Origin: Himantopus leucocephalus
Lineage: Eukaryota; Chordata; Aves; Charadriiformes; Recurvirostridae
DNA length: 64,000 nt
Assembly: GCA_003993805.1 (NCBI GenBank)
Contig: RSEF01000001.1
Coordinates: 93,766,458-93,830,457 of the forward strand
Direction: 5' to 3'
Shown here: one piece after another, positions 1 through 10,690 of the stretch
Position numbering within the stretch: the first letter of the stretch is position 1
Layout of the letters: each line of letters starts with the position of its first letter
Program-made: the position numbers and the translations under genes
Notes under the pieces: model-generated
What the model was told of the DNA's origin: nothing
The model's input: only the letters and a program-made list of their open reading frames with translations
Databases searched by the model: none

Positions 1-695
1 ACATATCTGTGTGTCTCCTGCCTCTGAATGTTATATATCGAACTTACTGAGGCAAGAATTTGTAAACTTTCTGCTCGGGGTTTTGAAAGTTGTAGCTTGT
101 GTACTGACAATAATACCAATCAACTAAACAACAGAGCTAACTAGATCATGAGTTAAAATACAGGGCACCGGATTACCGGCAAGTCGGAATAGAAGAAGCA
201 TTAAAACCCTAATAAATACCAGAAAAGTTTTCTCTCCCTTCTCCCTGTCCTCCAGCTTCACAGACTTGACAATGAGAAGGGAGGTATAGAAATCGTTTGG
301 CTGACAGAACAGCATATAAAAGTTGGAGATGAGGTAAACTCAACAAAATACGGCAGATCTGAACAATGACGAAGACTTATTCTGGATCTGAATGCTCTGA
401 TGTGGTCACTTTTGATAAACAAAGCATGTGTTTTCTTTCTCTACATGTGATTCAGATGGGGTTCGTTTCAGCATGCAACAGTGTGAAAGCAGGCTCCTCT
501 CCAGAAACTTTGCAATCAGCCCTTTCTGTGTTTTTGGAGAACCATAAGGCCTGTGCCTCAGATGTATTTTTATTTATCAATTATTTCTCTCCAAGAGTTG
601 GTTTTGCAGTGGAAAGTATTGTTCACACATTCATGTTTTTATTGTGGTGTAATGTACCCAGCCTTCCTCTGACCTTATGCAAGTCATAGCTGGGA

Positions 696-868
696 CTATT
701 TTTAGAGATTATATTTGCAGCAAAATGCTACAAGAATGAGAGCAGCAAGGATGCTGCCAATGTGAAATAAATCCATCTGTATCTCCTGCTTCTCTGAGCC
801 ACATAGAAGTAGATGTAACTAAACAGCCTATAGCAGGACAGGTGCCACCCGAAACCGCATGTATTTAA
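696..868 (+). promoter_or_regulatory. Candidate muscle-type promoter: MEF2 site, E-box and TATA-like box
   Basis: CTATTTTTAG at 696-705 is a perfect match to the MEF2 consensus. CAGGTG at 839-844 is an E-box of the MyoD type. TATTTAA at 862-868 could serve as a TATA box and is followed by a locally GC-richer stretch. FBXO40 is known as a muscle-specific F-box gene in mammals, and this cluster lies about 3.5 kb upstream of its main exon on the same strand. The link to FBXO40 is inference; single motifs of this length also occur by chance. Confidence 0.35.
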
Positions 869-1984
869 GGGCTGGATGTGGCTGGGGCCGCACCGGCCAG
901 CACCCTGGTGTCACCTCTGTGCAGAAGCCAGTGCTTCCCAGGACAAGGCAGGGAATGTTATAGTGGAGAGTCACAAAATACTATTTTTCTGCATTGCTGT
1001 CTCAAGCTCTTTCCCTGCAAACAAATGTGAAGGTACTTGAGCCTTATACTTAGAGTATAAGTTTGTCCCTAGCTAGAGGGACCACAGAGGACTTGTTCCT
1101 TTATTCTGCAGGACCGAGGAGGAATGGGATTCACTAAGAGATGTAAACAGTTGTTGGTTATTGTTGGAAGTAGCAATGGATGGAACAAAGATGTGTTGAG
1201 CAATTAACACACATCAAATTCAAACACGAGCGTGTGGTATTTGGCGACTGCAGGAACCCATGTATTGCCTTTCCCAGACATCTTTCCTTCTCCTGCGTTG
1301 TTTATGACTTCCATTGCCTAGGTGTGAAAGATGAGAAGTTAAAACAGCACCTTCAAGAAAAAGAAGGAAAGAGCTTCATGCAGTATCTCCTCCCCTTGAG
1401 CCTAAGCCTACTTCCTCTGCAGCACAGCTCTCCTCAGAGCTAGGTTACTTAAGCCTGGGGTTGCACAAGCACTCACATCTAGGTAAATGACACTATTGTA
1501 TTTTCTTTAACATTATTTAAAGAAAACCAACCAAAGTCTAAATTATTTTACTAATAAGATGTGTTTTTTCCATGAGCCAAATGAGAGTCTGCTGGGCCTA
1601 CAGTAGTTCCTACTGCATAGAAAGTGTGGTGCGAAGACTTGTCAAAAATCTTTTACTCATTTTCACCAAAAAAAAGTGCTCTGGGTCCTGTTTGGAAGCA
1701 GAACTACAGTTCGTCCTTACCATTAGCTTTTTCCTTTCCACAAAGATTTACGGTAGACTGAATCAAGCCAGAATGCAACCTCTACAGCAAGGAGCAGAAA
1801 GTCAGAATTCTGGACTTTTCTACTTGCAGCAGCTCTTCTTTGGGCTAAGTTACTGATACCAGTTGAAGGTATCCAGAGAAGCAGCTCCAAGTAGTGACTG
1901 AGCAGCCTCTAGTTCTCTAATCCAACAACTGTGTATGAGGGGAAAGGACCACAGGAGGTCCTCCTACATGTTCTCCCTAAACAG

Positions 1985-2072
1985 CATCTCTTATGGACAT
2001 TGTTGAAGAAGGCTGCTGGACTGGGTGGACCACTGGTCTGACCCAGAATGTCGTTTCTTATGTTCTCAGCTT
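1985..2072 (+). repeat. Ancient amniote interspersed repeat, 3' end (CR1/L3-like)
   Basis: The segment around 2021-2070 has the familiar run 'gctggactgggtgga' followed by 'ggtctgacccag' and 'tcttatgttct'. This is the 3' end of an old retrotransposon family widespread in birds and turtles. A diverged copy in reverse orientation lies in an NCAPD2 intron near 62440-62510. Family assignment is from memory of the consensus. Confidence 0.5.
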
Positions 2073-3678
2073 TTTTACAACAGAAGGCATGCCTCATGCT
2101 AATCATCATCTCCATTTACTTGCTGTCGGACTCTGTGCTTCTGTTTTCCTGTGTTTAGGGAGAAGTAACAGATATTGCAAGGAATTATTTCATGGGTAGA
2201 GATATTATGAGCAAGGGCAACTGAGAACTTTTGGAAGCAGGTCTCATAAGCGCATTAATTTTACTAATTAAACTGATTTAATTGACTTACTGCGAAAAAA
2301 CAAAAAACACAATAATGAAAGCAAAGCAGATCAGTGGTTCACTGGCACAAAGCTAGTAAACTGGTAATGATATCTTTGTATATAACAATCTTCATACATC
2401 ATGTTCTTGTTCTTTTTTTTGTTGTTGGATCTCAGGAAAATTGTATGTCCTTTTTATATCAAAGGTTTTTAAGGGGAGGAGAGGAAAAAATTATATATAT
2501 ATTTTGGAACCGCATTAATATGGAAATGTGAGAACGGAAAGACAGTCTTCCTTAAGAAAACATTTAGCCTGTTTATATAATAAAGCTAGTTGAAATTTCT
2601 GAAACATTTGTTTTGGCATCCTCAACTTGTACTTTTAATCCAGTCTGATGGTTGCAAAATGTTAAATTCATGGAGCTGGATGGTGGCAGCTGAATTTATG
2701 AAACGGAGACTGGTATAGTTTATTACTTGCTGCCTGGGACCTTTTTCCCTATTTTGTGTCCCCCTGTGGTGTCACTAACACCTTCATAAGCTGAATCTAA
2801 AATATGATCAACTCAGGATCACCCATTCAGTTCTGGGTAGTGTTTGACACTGACTTATCAGAAGTACATAGGATGAACTGAAAAAGTAGAGCAGTGGTGA
2901 CAAGTTTTTGTAGGATCATGCTCTACAGTAGATCCCAAAGGAACAAAAATGGATTCTTTCCCAAAGAGGCACCCTGAAAAAGGCAGAGCAGGTTCAGAGC
3001 TGACCTTGCTCCTGCTCCATCACAGGAAGGGAAAAGCTCTGTTGAGGTTAGACCTTTGTCGCTCCCCTTCTGCCCTAACTGCACTCAGTGGTGCTGAGCT
3101 GAGGATGAGGTAAACCATACCTGACCATTTCTCCTCCTTCCTATCTACTCGGCATTCACTGGTGACAGGAAGGGGAAGAAAGGTGAAAGGCAGTTTGTGA
3201 AAAAAAAAGAAAAAAAGTGGAAGAAAATGGATCTAACTGGGTGAGTATAACCTTGCAACAAGCCCCCACTGCACTCTGGAGCTTCCCTCCAAAATGCAGG
3301 CTGAGACATCGCCTTATTCCAGGTTTTGACACCTGAAAGTAAATGTAGCGAGTAAACCTGCCTGAAGGAAAGTCCCCTGCAGTCTCTGTTCCAGGACATA
3401 TAGGCATCATCTAGGACTGTAAGGGTAAATCAGCAAAGCAGAGTAAAGACAGCCGGGCAAATTAGCCTTTACCCAGGCTGGTTTCCACACTGGGAACTGG
3501 GATCATGATGATAATCCTCACTCTCAGCCTTGCTGGTTTAGAGCAAAGGGAGGTTCATTTGCACAACATTCATGTCTTTATGGGAGGGATGGCAAGACCT
3601 GGAGGCCAAACGACCAGCTAATTTTTCTAGAGAGGAGAAAGAAATGTCATCTTTCCTACTCAAACAGCGTTGAGGAGT

Positions 3679-4035
3679 CATAGAATGGTTTGGGTTGGAA
3701 GGAATCTTAAAGATCTATTTCCAACCCCCCTGCCATAGGCAGGGGCACCTTCCACTAGACCAGGTTGCTCAAAGCCCCATCCAGCCTGGCCTTGAACACC
3801 TCCAGGGATGGGGCATCCACAACTCCTCTGGGCAACCTGCTCCAGTGTCTCACCACCCTCACAGTAAAGAATTTCTTCCTAATATCTAATCTGGAATCTG
3901 CCCTCTTCCAGTTTAAAACCGTTACCCCTCGTCCTATCACTACACTCCCCGATAAAGAGTCCCTCCACATCTTTCCTGTAGGCCCCCTCCCACCCCCTCA
4001 CTATGCCTCTGGCTGTCTTGATTTCAGCACCTTGG
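3679..4035 (-). mobile_element. CR1 LINE 3' fragment
   Basis: Starts with 'tcatagaatggtttgggttgg', the reverse complement of the CR1 3' end, and continues through the typical UTR segments ('ccttccactagaccagg', 'ctccagggatggggcatcc'). It is a 5'-truncated minus-strand copy in the presumed first intron of FBXO40, ending about 300 bases before the main exon. It carries no functional ORF. Confidence 0.92.
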
Positions 4036-4335
4036 TATAGATAGACCCCGTGTAAATATTGAGACAGAAAACAGCTGGCTCTCAAACCATGGCTGCCTCT
4101 GCTGGGCTAAGGAGTCAGGACTTTATCTATATCTGTGCTGCTATCAGGCCACACTGTACCGTGGGTATTGGTGCTGATACATGATTGTATGGAGTCAATT
4201 GCCCACAGCCTTATTCCCTCTAGAGGGGCGTGTGAGCACCTCCCATGTAGAAACCAAGCACGGGCACAGACAGCCTGTGGCCATTCTTGCTCCTTCAGGC
4301 AGTAACTCTTGTCTTCTTGTCTTTGCTACACACAG

Positions 4336-7300
4336 CACCGGGCTCAGAAAGCTCCCCCTGGGCAGCACAGGCACTGCGAGAGATGTTTCAACCGGCACTG
4401 CCGCGCACCAATTGAGCCCTCCATCTCCTGCATGGTGATCAGCTGCCGCTTTCACTGTGGGGCCACCTTCCATATGTGCAAGGAGGAGGAGCACCAATTG
4501 CTCTGTCCCTTAGAGCAGGTCTCCTGCCTCAACTCTGCCTATGGCTGCCCTTTTTCCATGGCCCGCTTCAAGCTGGCGAAGCACCTCCAGGTCTGTCCAG
4601 CCAGCGTTGTCTGCTGCTCGATGGAGTGGAATCGCTGGCCAAACGTGGATTCAGACACAACGCTCCACAAGAATATTATGAAGGAGACCTTGAATGAAGA
4701 GTGCTTGGACACAGCCTTGGCACTCAGAGACCAGAAGATACTTTTCAGGACTTTGAAAATAGCCGACTTGTTTCCAGAGTGGAGGAAAAAGGATGAAGTG
4801 GAAGACCTAATGGACGAAGCCATGGGTGAGGAAGAAGGTGCTGTGGGAGGACTAGCCTGTGATTCCCAAGAGGGCGATGACCAGTTGACTGAGCTCAGCC
4901 AACGTGAGCGTGAACATTTGGCAAAGGACAAAGAGGGAATGGATCTGGGGAGTTACAAAACCTGGGAGAACATTTTCAGCAAAGAGCTCCAGGCTTGCAA
5001 GGTAACGGGCTCAGCAGCCAGCGCAGAACAAAAGACAGAGCAGGCTTCCAAGAAAACAGCATCAGCCCCTCATGCTGCCAGCTCCACAGAGAAGGCAAAG
5101 GAAGTACCTGACGGTGCAGAAGAGGCAAAAGACCAAAAGCCTGAACAAGTAACACCAAATACAGAAATGACAGGACTGGCTCCCTGGCAAGAAGGGGTCC
5201 TGGAGAGGCTGAAGAAGGAGGTTGGTGTAGGTGATTACAACATGTATCTGGTACATCACGGGGGAATGCTCATCCGCTTTGGCCAGCTAGCTGCTTGCAC
5301 GCCCAGAGAAAAAGACTTTGTCTATGGGAACTTGGAAGCTCAGGAGGTGAAGACTGTTTACACCTTCAAAGTGCCAGTCAGTTACTGTGGAAAAAGAGCA
5401 AGACTAGGAGATGCACTGGGTCACAAGATGCCAACTTTAGACAAGTCGGTGGATACCTCAGAACTGGGAATAAACCTAGAGGAACTACCTAAGGCAAATA
5501 TAGTTAAAGCCACGCTGCTGTGTGCACTGGAAAAAGAGCTGAAAGGCCACGAGATCTCCGAAGCAAGGGGTATTGACGGACTCTTTGTGGATTTTGCAAC
5601 ACAGACATACAACTTTCCTCTGGAGCCCTTCTCCTCCAATGCTGTTCTAGCAGATATTCTGGATGAAAAAAGCCCACCAGAACTCCACGTGGAGCTCTAC
5701 ACTGAATGTGTAACCAGAAGACACAACAAAAGCAGTTCAGCTTTCACGTTCACTTGCAGTCATTTCTTCAGGAGAGATGAGTTCCCATCCCACTTCAAGA
5801 ATGTGCACGCTGATATCCAGTCATGTCTGGATGGGTGGTTCCAGCATCGCTGCCCACTGGCTTACTTGGGATGTACTTTTGTTCAAAATCACTTCCGCCC
5901 TGATGGACTTAAGGCCAAGGTTATATACAGCAAACCTCTCAAGACATTTGCTATTAAGCCAGAGGTGGACACCCTCCTTGCTGAGTCAGGGAAGTGCAAT
6001 TCCACAGTGGCTAATCGAGGGAGAAATAAGGACTCGCTGAGCAGCCTCCCAGTGGAAGTGCTCAAGTACATTGCGGGGTTCCTGGACAGCTTCAGCTTAT
6101 CTCAGCTGTCGCAAGTGTCAGTGCTGATGAGGGACATCTGTGCCACTCTTCTTCAAGAGAGGGGAATGGTCCTGCTGGTCTGGGAGAAAAAAAGATATTC
6201 CCATGGCGGTACTTCATGGAAAGCTCGGAAAAAGGCAAGTGACTGTGACACTGGGAAAAAGACAGCCATGGGTTCTCCCCAGATAAAACACAAGCATAGC
6301 AAGGGATGCTGCATAAAAGCATGCAGATGTGGGGAAGGTTCATGAGATTGTGAATTTGCACCATAGTTGTCAGGGGTCGGGGCTGTAAAATGCAGTACAT
6401 CTAGCGAAGGTAGGAAGGTGTAAATGGACATCTTCTGACTAGCTGAAAGGCCCCACCCAAGCTTGTCTTGGGTAACCTGTTTTCATCTGCACTGGTTTTA
6501 GGCACTAGGAATTGAGAATTCCTGATATTTAAAGGTTACTCATAGATTTTTGAAGAACTTGAAGTTCATACTTTTTTTTGTTCTTTACAAGCTGATTTAG
6601 GATATGTCAAAACTAACACATGCTTTAGAATGCCAAAATGGTAAAGAACAAGGAGATGTGGCTGTGAAAGGAGCTCAGGCGTTCGCATCAACCGCCGAGG
6701 GCTTTCATGATTCGTAGTTCGCAGGATTGCCATGAGTGTCTGACTGACTGGGTTGTGAGCACCTGAGAGAGCAGCACGGGGATAGGAAGCCGCCTTCTGC
6801 AAAGCTGGTCTCCCACTGTTTGTGCTGGAAAATTACCACCCTCACTGGCTGTGTAGGTAGTCTGAAAGAAATATGTAAACACAGCTCAGTACAAGCCCTA
6901 GTTGAACAATAGTTATTACAGGTTTTTTTCTAGCTGATAGCCTTGCAGCTGCTCTAACGTAAAACTGTTTGAAAGAACAACACGAGAGATTCCAGCATGA
7001 CGAAGCAAACAAGAAAGAGATCTAGGAGCAAATAATATAGAGATCCAGGGAAGACTCCCAGAAATGATCTAAGGACCTGGCTTTCAAGCAGGTCCCTGAA
7101 GATTTCCAACTGTTGATCCTTATCAAATGGAAGCCTAGAAGTTTATGACTCCTTATTAAGAGAAAGGACTCTTTATTAAGAGAAATACTCTTTATGAAGA
7201 GAAAACATGAAGTGTGGTGAATTCAAAATCTGGGTAACAAAGTTTGGTGGCTGCAAGTTGAATTAGCCCAATCCAAAGCAGGAATTAGCCACTGAAATAA

Positions 7301-8551
7301 TTTACTGGAGGATGTACTTTTGCTTCAGTAAAAGGAAGACATTTTGGCTGAGCAATCATATAGCAATTAACTTCAGTTATTGCAGCGCAATTTCAAACCA
7401 GCAGCATTGAATTTAAGGACTGTCTAACCCTTTTCACGATAGCTCTCTGTACTGACCACACAGGAATCTTGTTTCCAATGCACAGATTCTGCTTGAAAAC
7501 ATTCTGTTTGTAATTAGTCTGAATTTCTTGACTACCATGTATAATAGCTATGATTACTTAGGACTAGGACAGGGTCAGGTAATCTTAAGCATAGCACATG
7601 CACATACTGTCCTTCTTTCACAGGAAGAAACATTTTTAGGGAGAAGAACTATGACTTTAAAAACTCATTTGATTTAATGGTATAGAGCAAATATTGAAGT
7701 GACTTAATCACAGTCCTATCACTACATGCTAGTATATAGCTAAATGGTACACAGTATCACTGCAAACAGAATCGAAAAATTTTGCACATTTCTATTTTTT
7801 ACAAGCTTGTATGTCCTCTAGGAAATAACTTTAACCTTAGATTTCCCAGGCTTGTTCTGGGGTGGGGTGAGTAACAACAGTGTTGTAACATTAATGACTT
7901 CGAAGTTGCTGATAGATGCTTTGGAAGGTCTTTATGAAGTCAGGTTTCTTTGAGATATGTATCACACAAGCATGCTGTAGTCACTTTGCTTTATAAACCT
8001 CTTGGATCACACTGTACGTGTGATGGAGTTTTCTGTAGAGGTGCAGTGGTCGGTTGTCCTGGATTTCCTCATGCCCTGCACTAGATTGGCACCAAAATCT
8101 GTAAAAGGATATTTTCCCCTTAAAAATGGCAGGTGATTACTAAAGCAGCAAAACCAGCAAGTATGAGATATATAACAATACGGACCCCATTTCCACTCGT
8201 TAAGCCAGCCCTGCACAATTAGATGTTCACTAGCTTGTCCAGTACAAGTAATGCACACCCACTATAAGCGTATGTAGATTTTTAAAATCCTCTTCTATTT
8301 TTACCAACATTCCCATTTTCTCTCCCCAATTTCTCTCCCCTTTCCCATATTAGATCTGGCAGTTCAGCAGCCTGTTCTCCAGGGTTAACAAATGGCAGCG
8401 CAACGACGTCGCGTGCATGTCGGAGCACCTGAAGAATTGTCCCTTCTACCAAGTAGAGCACAAGACAGACCCCATGCTGCTGACAGGCATGTGCGAATCT
8501 CGAGAGCAGACTCAAAAGACTTTGGTTTCTACTTTCAAGCGCAGAGTCTGA
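4336..8551 (+). CDS. FBXO40: F-box only protein 40 (muscle ubiquitin-ligase subunit), 5' end unresolved
   Basis: Substrate receptor of an SCF-type ubiquitin ligase; in mammals FBXO40 is muscle specific and targets IRS1. Exons are 4336-6234 and 8354-8551 (stop TGA 8549-8551), giving 698 residues, close to the mammalian protein of about 709. The main exon opens with a Cys/His-rich TRAF-type zinc finger (HRHCERCFNRHC, then GCPFSMARFKLAKHLQVC) and the conserved CCSMEWNRWPN. An acidic, low-complexity linker follows, then a conserved block containing KTVYTFKVPVSYCGKRARLGD and RRHNKSSSAFTFTC. Near the end comes the F-box (SLPVEVLKYIAGFLDSFSL). The last exon encodes IWQFSSLFSRVNKW through LVSTFKRRV. 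The intron between them has a GC donor (AAAAAG|GCAAGT at 6235). The exon is in phase 0 at its 5' end. An in-frame ATG at 4309 lies inside the pyrimidine-rich acceptor region and is probably intronic. Confidence 0.93.
7146..7206 (+). repeat. Three imperfect tandem copies of a ~20-bp unit
   Basis: Within the FBXO40 intron the unit 'actctttattaagagaaa' occurs three times with small changes (first copy 'actccttattaagagaaa', third copy 'actctttatgaagagaaa'). It is a short minisatellite-like array with no visible function. Confidence 0.7.
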
Positions 8552-9050
8552 ACAATCTGCTTCCCCTCCACCATGCTGCTTTCAGGGCCCTTGAAAAGAT
8601 TTGGGAATTGAGATTTAAAGATTGTTGCTTCCAACTCTCCTTTGGACATACAAAACTGGCTTCTCCCCAGCTTTGTTTGGAACATCCTGTATCTTTTTTT
8701 TTTCCCTGCATTAATTTAATGGTTAAAACTTCATCCACTGCTCACTGATACTGCGTGCTTTCAGTTTACGTTTCTGTTCCTTGCTTAATACAGCCTCCAG
8801 GAGAAAGCAATAAGGATCTTGTTTGAAACAGCATCTTCTCACCCTTGAAGGTAGGCTGCTGCTCCTGTACCATGTTCCTGAGAGAAGCAAGAGCAGTTAA
8901 TATACCTAGCTCGACCAGGTCTGAAACACCTTAGTTTTGGCTGGAAAGCCGAGTTCTGGGAGCACAGGTAGATGCAAACCCAGCAAACTTAGGGACTGGT
9001 AATCTGTTCTGAGATGTGCCTAAAAGAAAAGGAGCCCCCAAAGTCAGGTG

Positions 9051-9056
9051 AATAAA
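9051..9056 (+). terminator. Possible FBXO40 polyadenylation signal
   Basis: AATAAA at 9051-9056 lies about 500 bases after the FBXO40 stop codon. It is the first canonical hexamer I noticed downstream on this strand. Others further right (for example near 9570) are also possible. Confidence 0.4.
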
Positions 9057-9810
9057 TTAAGACTCAGGAATGCACCACACAGCCACAGACCATCGTTTAG
9101 GGCCCTGATTCAGGCAAGCATGCCTAGTTAAGCACAGCGTTTGAGCAGAAGCCTAAAGCTGAGCTCATGGGAACATTCAAACCAAACCAAAGCAAACAAA
9201 CTTGCTCTTTGTTAGAAATAACCAAGTAGCGAACAGTTTTAGGGGCTCAATTGACTTTTTATGTTTTTCGGTTAACAACTCGCTGTTTTTATTTAAAAAT
9301 CCATTAAAGCCATAAAAAAATATTTGAAGACATTCTCAGAATGCCTTACCTACTCAGTTTTGCAATTGTAATTTGCAAATTGTAATTGTAAGCAATTGTA
9401 AACGATTTGTCAAAGAAAGATTGTATTTTTTTCTGTAAAAGAAAAGGCATTCGGCAGCCCATTCTGTAATGATACGGATAATGTTTGCTTCAGTTAAATG
9501 GGCTGGATTATGAAGATTTTTATTTTTTTTTACAGAGCAGAAGAGTGATTAGGATTTGGTGTGTTTTTTAATAAATACACTAATTTAAAAACAGAATGTA
9601 CTTGTTGAGGCAACAGATGAGAGAAAGCAGGCGTGTTACCAAGAGCGTCTGTCTTATTACACTATTTAAACCCATTTCAGAGGCGTTAGTTAGAAATGTC
9701 ATAGTTGTGGCGGTGGGTGGGATTCCTCTGAAATGGCCATAAACTGATTTGACAGATTCCAGCCACTGCACAGCCACAGCGGTGCCAACTCACGCCCCTT
9801 TCTTTTTTAG

Positions 9811-10070
9811 GCTCATAGTCAGAAGTGCGAGCTGAGGACATGAGGTCTGGCTTTCACCTCACCGTCTCGGGCAGAAGGACCTCGCTGGGAGCTGGGATGT
9901 CTGCAGACCCGGACCACTGCTCTCCTCGCCTGGGCTGGCCAGGTGAAAACTGGCCCGGGTGGATGGACACGCGCCGCACTCACCATCCCCAATCTCAGAG
10001 TAGATCTAGGATGAGGCAGGCTATGCAAGAAGGAGCCCTCTCCTACCAATAAAGATTGCTGAGGAACCTG
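9811..10070 (+). ncRNA. Candidate terminal exon of an unknown, probably non-coding, transcript
   Basis: A pyrimidine run ending TTTCTTTTTTAG at 9801-9810 is an excellent splice acceptor. It is followed by about 240 bases that are GC-rich compared with the AT-rich flanks, then AATAAA at 10048-10053. The longest plus-strand frame here is short, has an in-frame TAG near the acceptor, and resembles nothing I know. The structure looks like a last exon of a lncRNA, or an alternative 3' exon of FBXO40. No partner exon was identified. Confidence 0.3.
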
Positions 10071-10319
10071 AGCTGAGTACTTGGTAATCAAAGGCATGAA
10101 CTACATGGTGACCGAAACTGTGCTGAGTGCAGCTCATCCTTGTTCATACCTGCAGCTTAAGTGGTCCCTGTGAGATTTTTACTGAACGAGGATGTTTTTT
10201 TTCTCCAGACACTTGCCCTCAGGAGCATATTACCTAGATGTGGGGACAGTGGATTGGTCCCAGGAGCAGGCGTAGCAGCAGTTGTTTTTTATTTTTAATG
10301 GTATTCTGTTTTCTGTCCC

Positions 10320-10520
10320 TAGAGATACTTTCTAGAAAGTCTCATAATGCTTTACACATGAGAATAAACTTGTCTCCACAGGTACCCTGTGGAAAACACA
10401 ACAAGTAGCGTCCCAGTTTTATGCAGAGGAAACTGAAGCAAATGAACACAGGGAACCTAAGCTGGGCCAGGAGCAGTTGAAGCTGGGTGCTCTGATCCTT
10501 CATCCTATGGCTTAGCCACT
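10320..10520 (+). repeat. Ancient MIR-like SINE copy 1
   Basis: Carries the degenerate core 'cataatgctttacacatgag' and 'gcagaggaaactgaagcaaatg', which resembles the MIR core (a gcttta motif followed by gaggaaactgaggca). It is strongly diverged, as expected for a repeat that predates birds. Confidence 0.5.
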
Positions 10521-10540
10521 GCGCAAAAACAAACTGGCCA

Positions 10541-10690
10541 TCCTTTAAAGCGGCTTACAAAAATTCACCTGTCCTCAAAACATCCCCTATGAAATAGGTT
10601 GCCAAATATTATCATTCTGCTTTACGCAGGGTAGATGACAAATGTGAGAACACAGGGCCACACCTCCTAGACTGGCCTCTGCATCAGGGC
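10541..10690 (+). repeat. Ancient MIR-like SINE copy 2
   Basis: 'tttaaagcggcttacaaa', then 'catcccctatgaaataggt' and 'attatcattctgctttacgc' follow the order of the MIR-type consensus (aaagcgctttacaaa, cctatgaggtaggt, attatccccattttaca). It lies just after copy 1 in the same orientation. Confidence 0.55.

Larger units (their letters stand above)
1..4335 (+). other. Upstream region and first intron of FBXO40; no coding exon resolved
   Basis: No open frame here resembles a known protein. The main FBXO40 exon starts at 4336 behind a pyrimidine-rich tract ending in AG, so at least one upstream exon supplying the initiator methionine should lie here or further left. By comparison with mammalian FBXO40 only one or a few residues are missing, and I could not identify that mini-exon. 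The region contains a possible muscle promoter (about 696-870), an ancient repeat end (about 1985-2072) and a CR1 relic (3679-4035). Confidence 0.6.

Noticed and set aside
3755..4085. Short frames on both strands before FBXO40
   Set aside because: They lie within the CR1 fragment.
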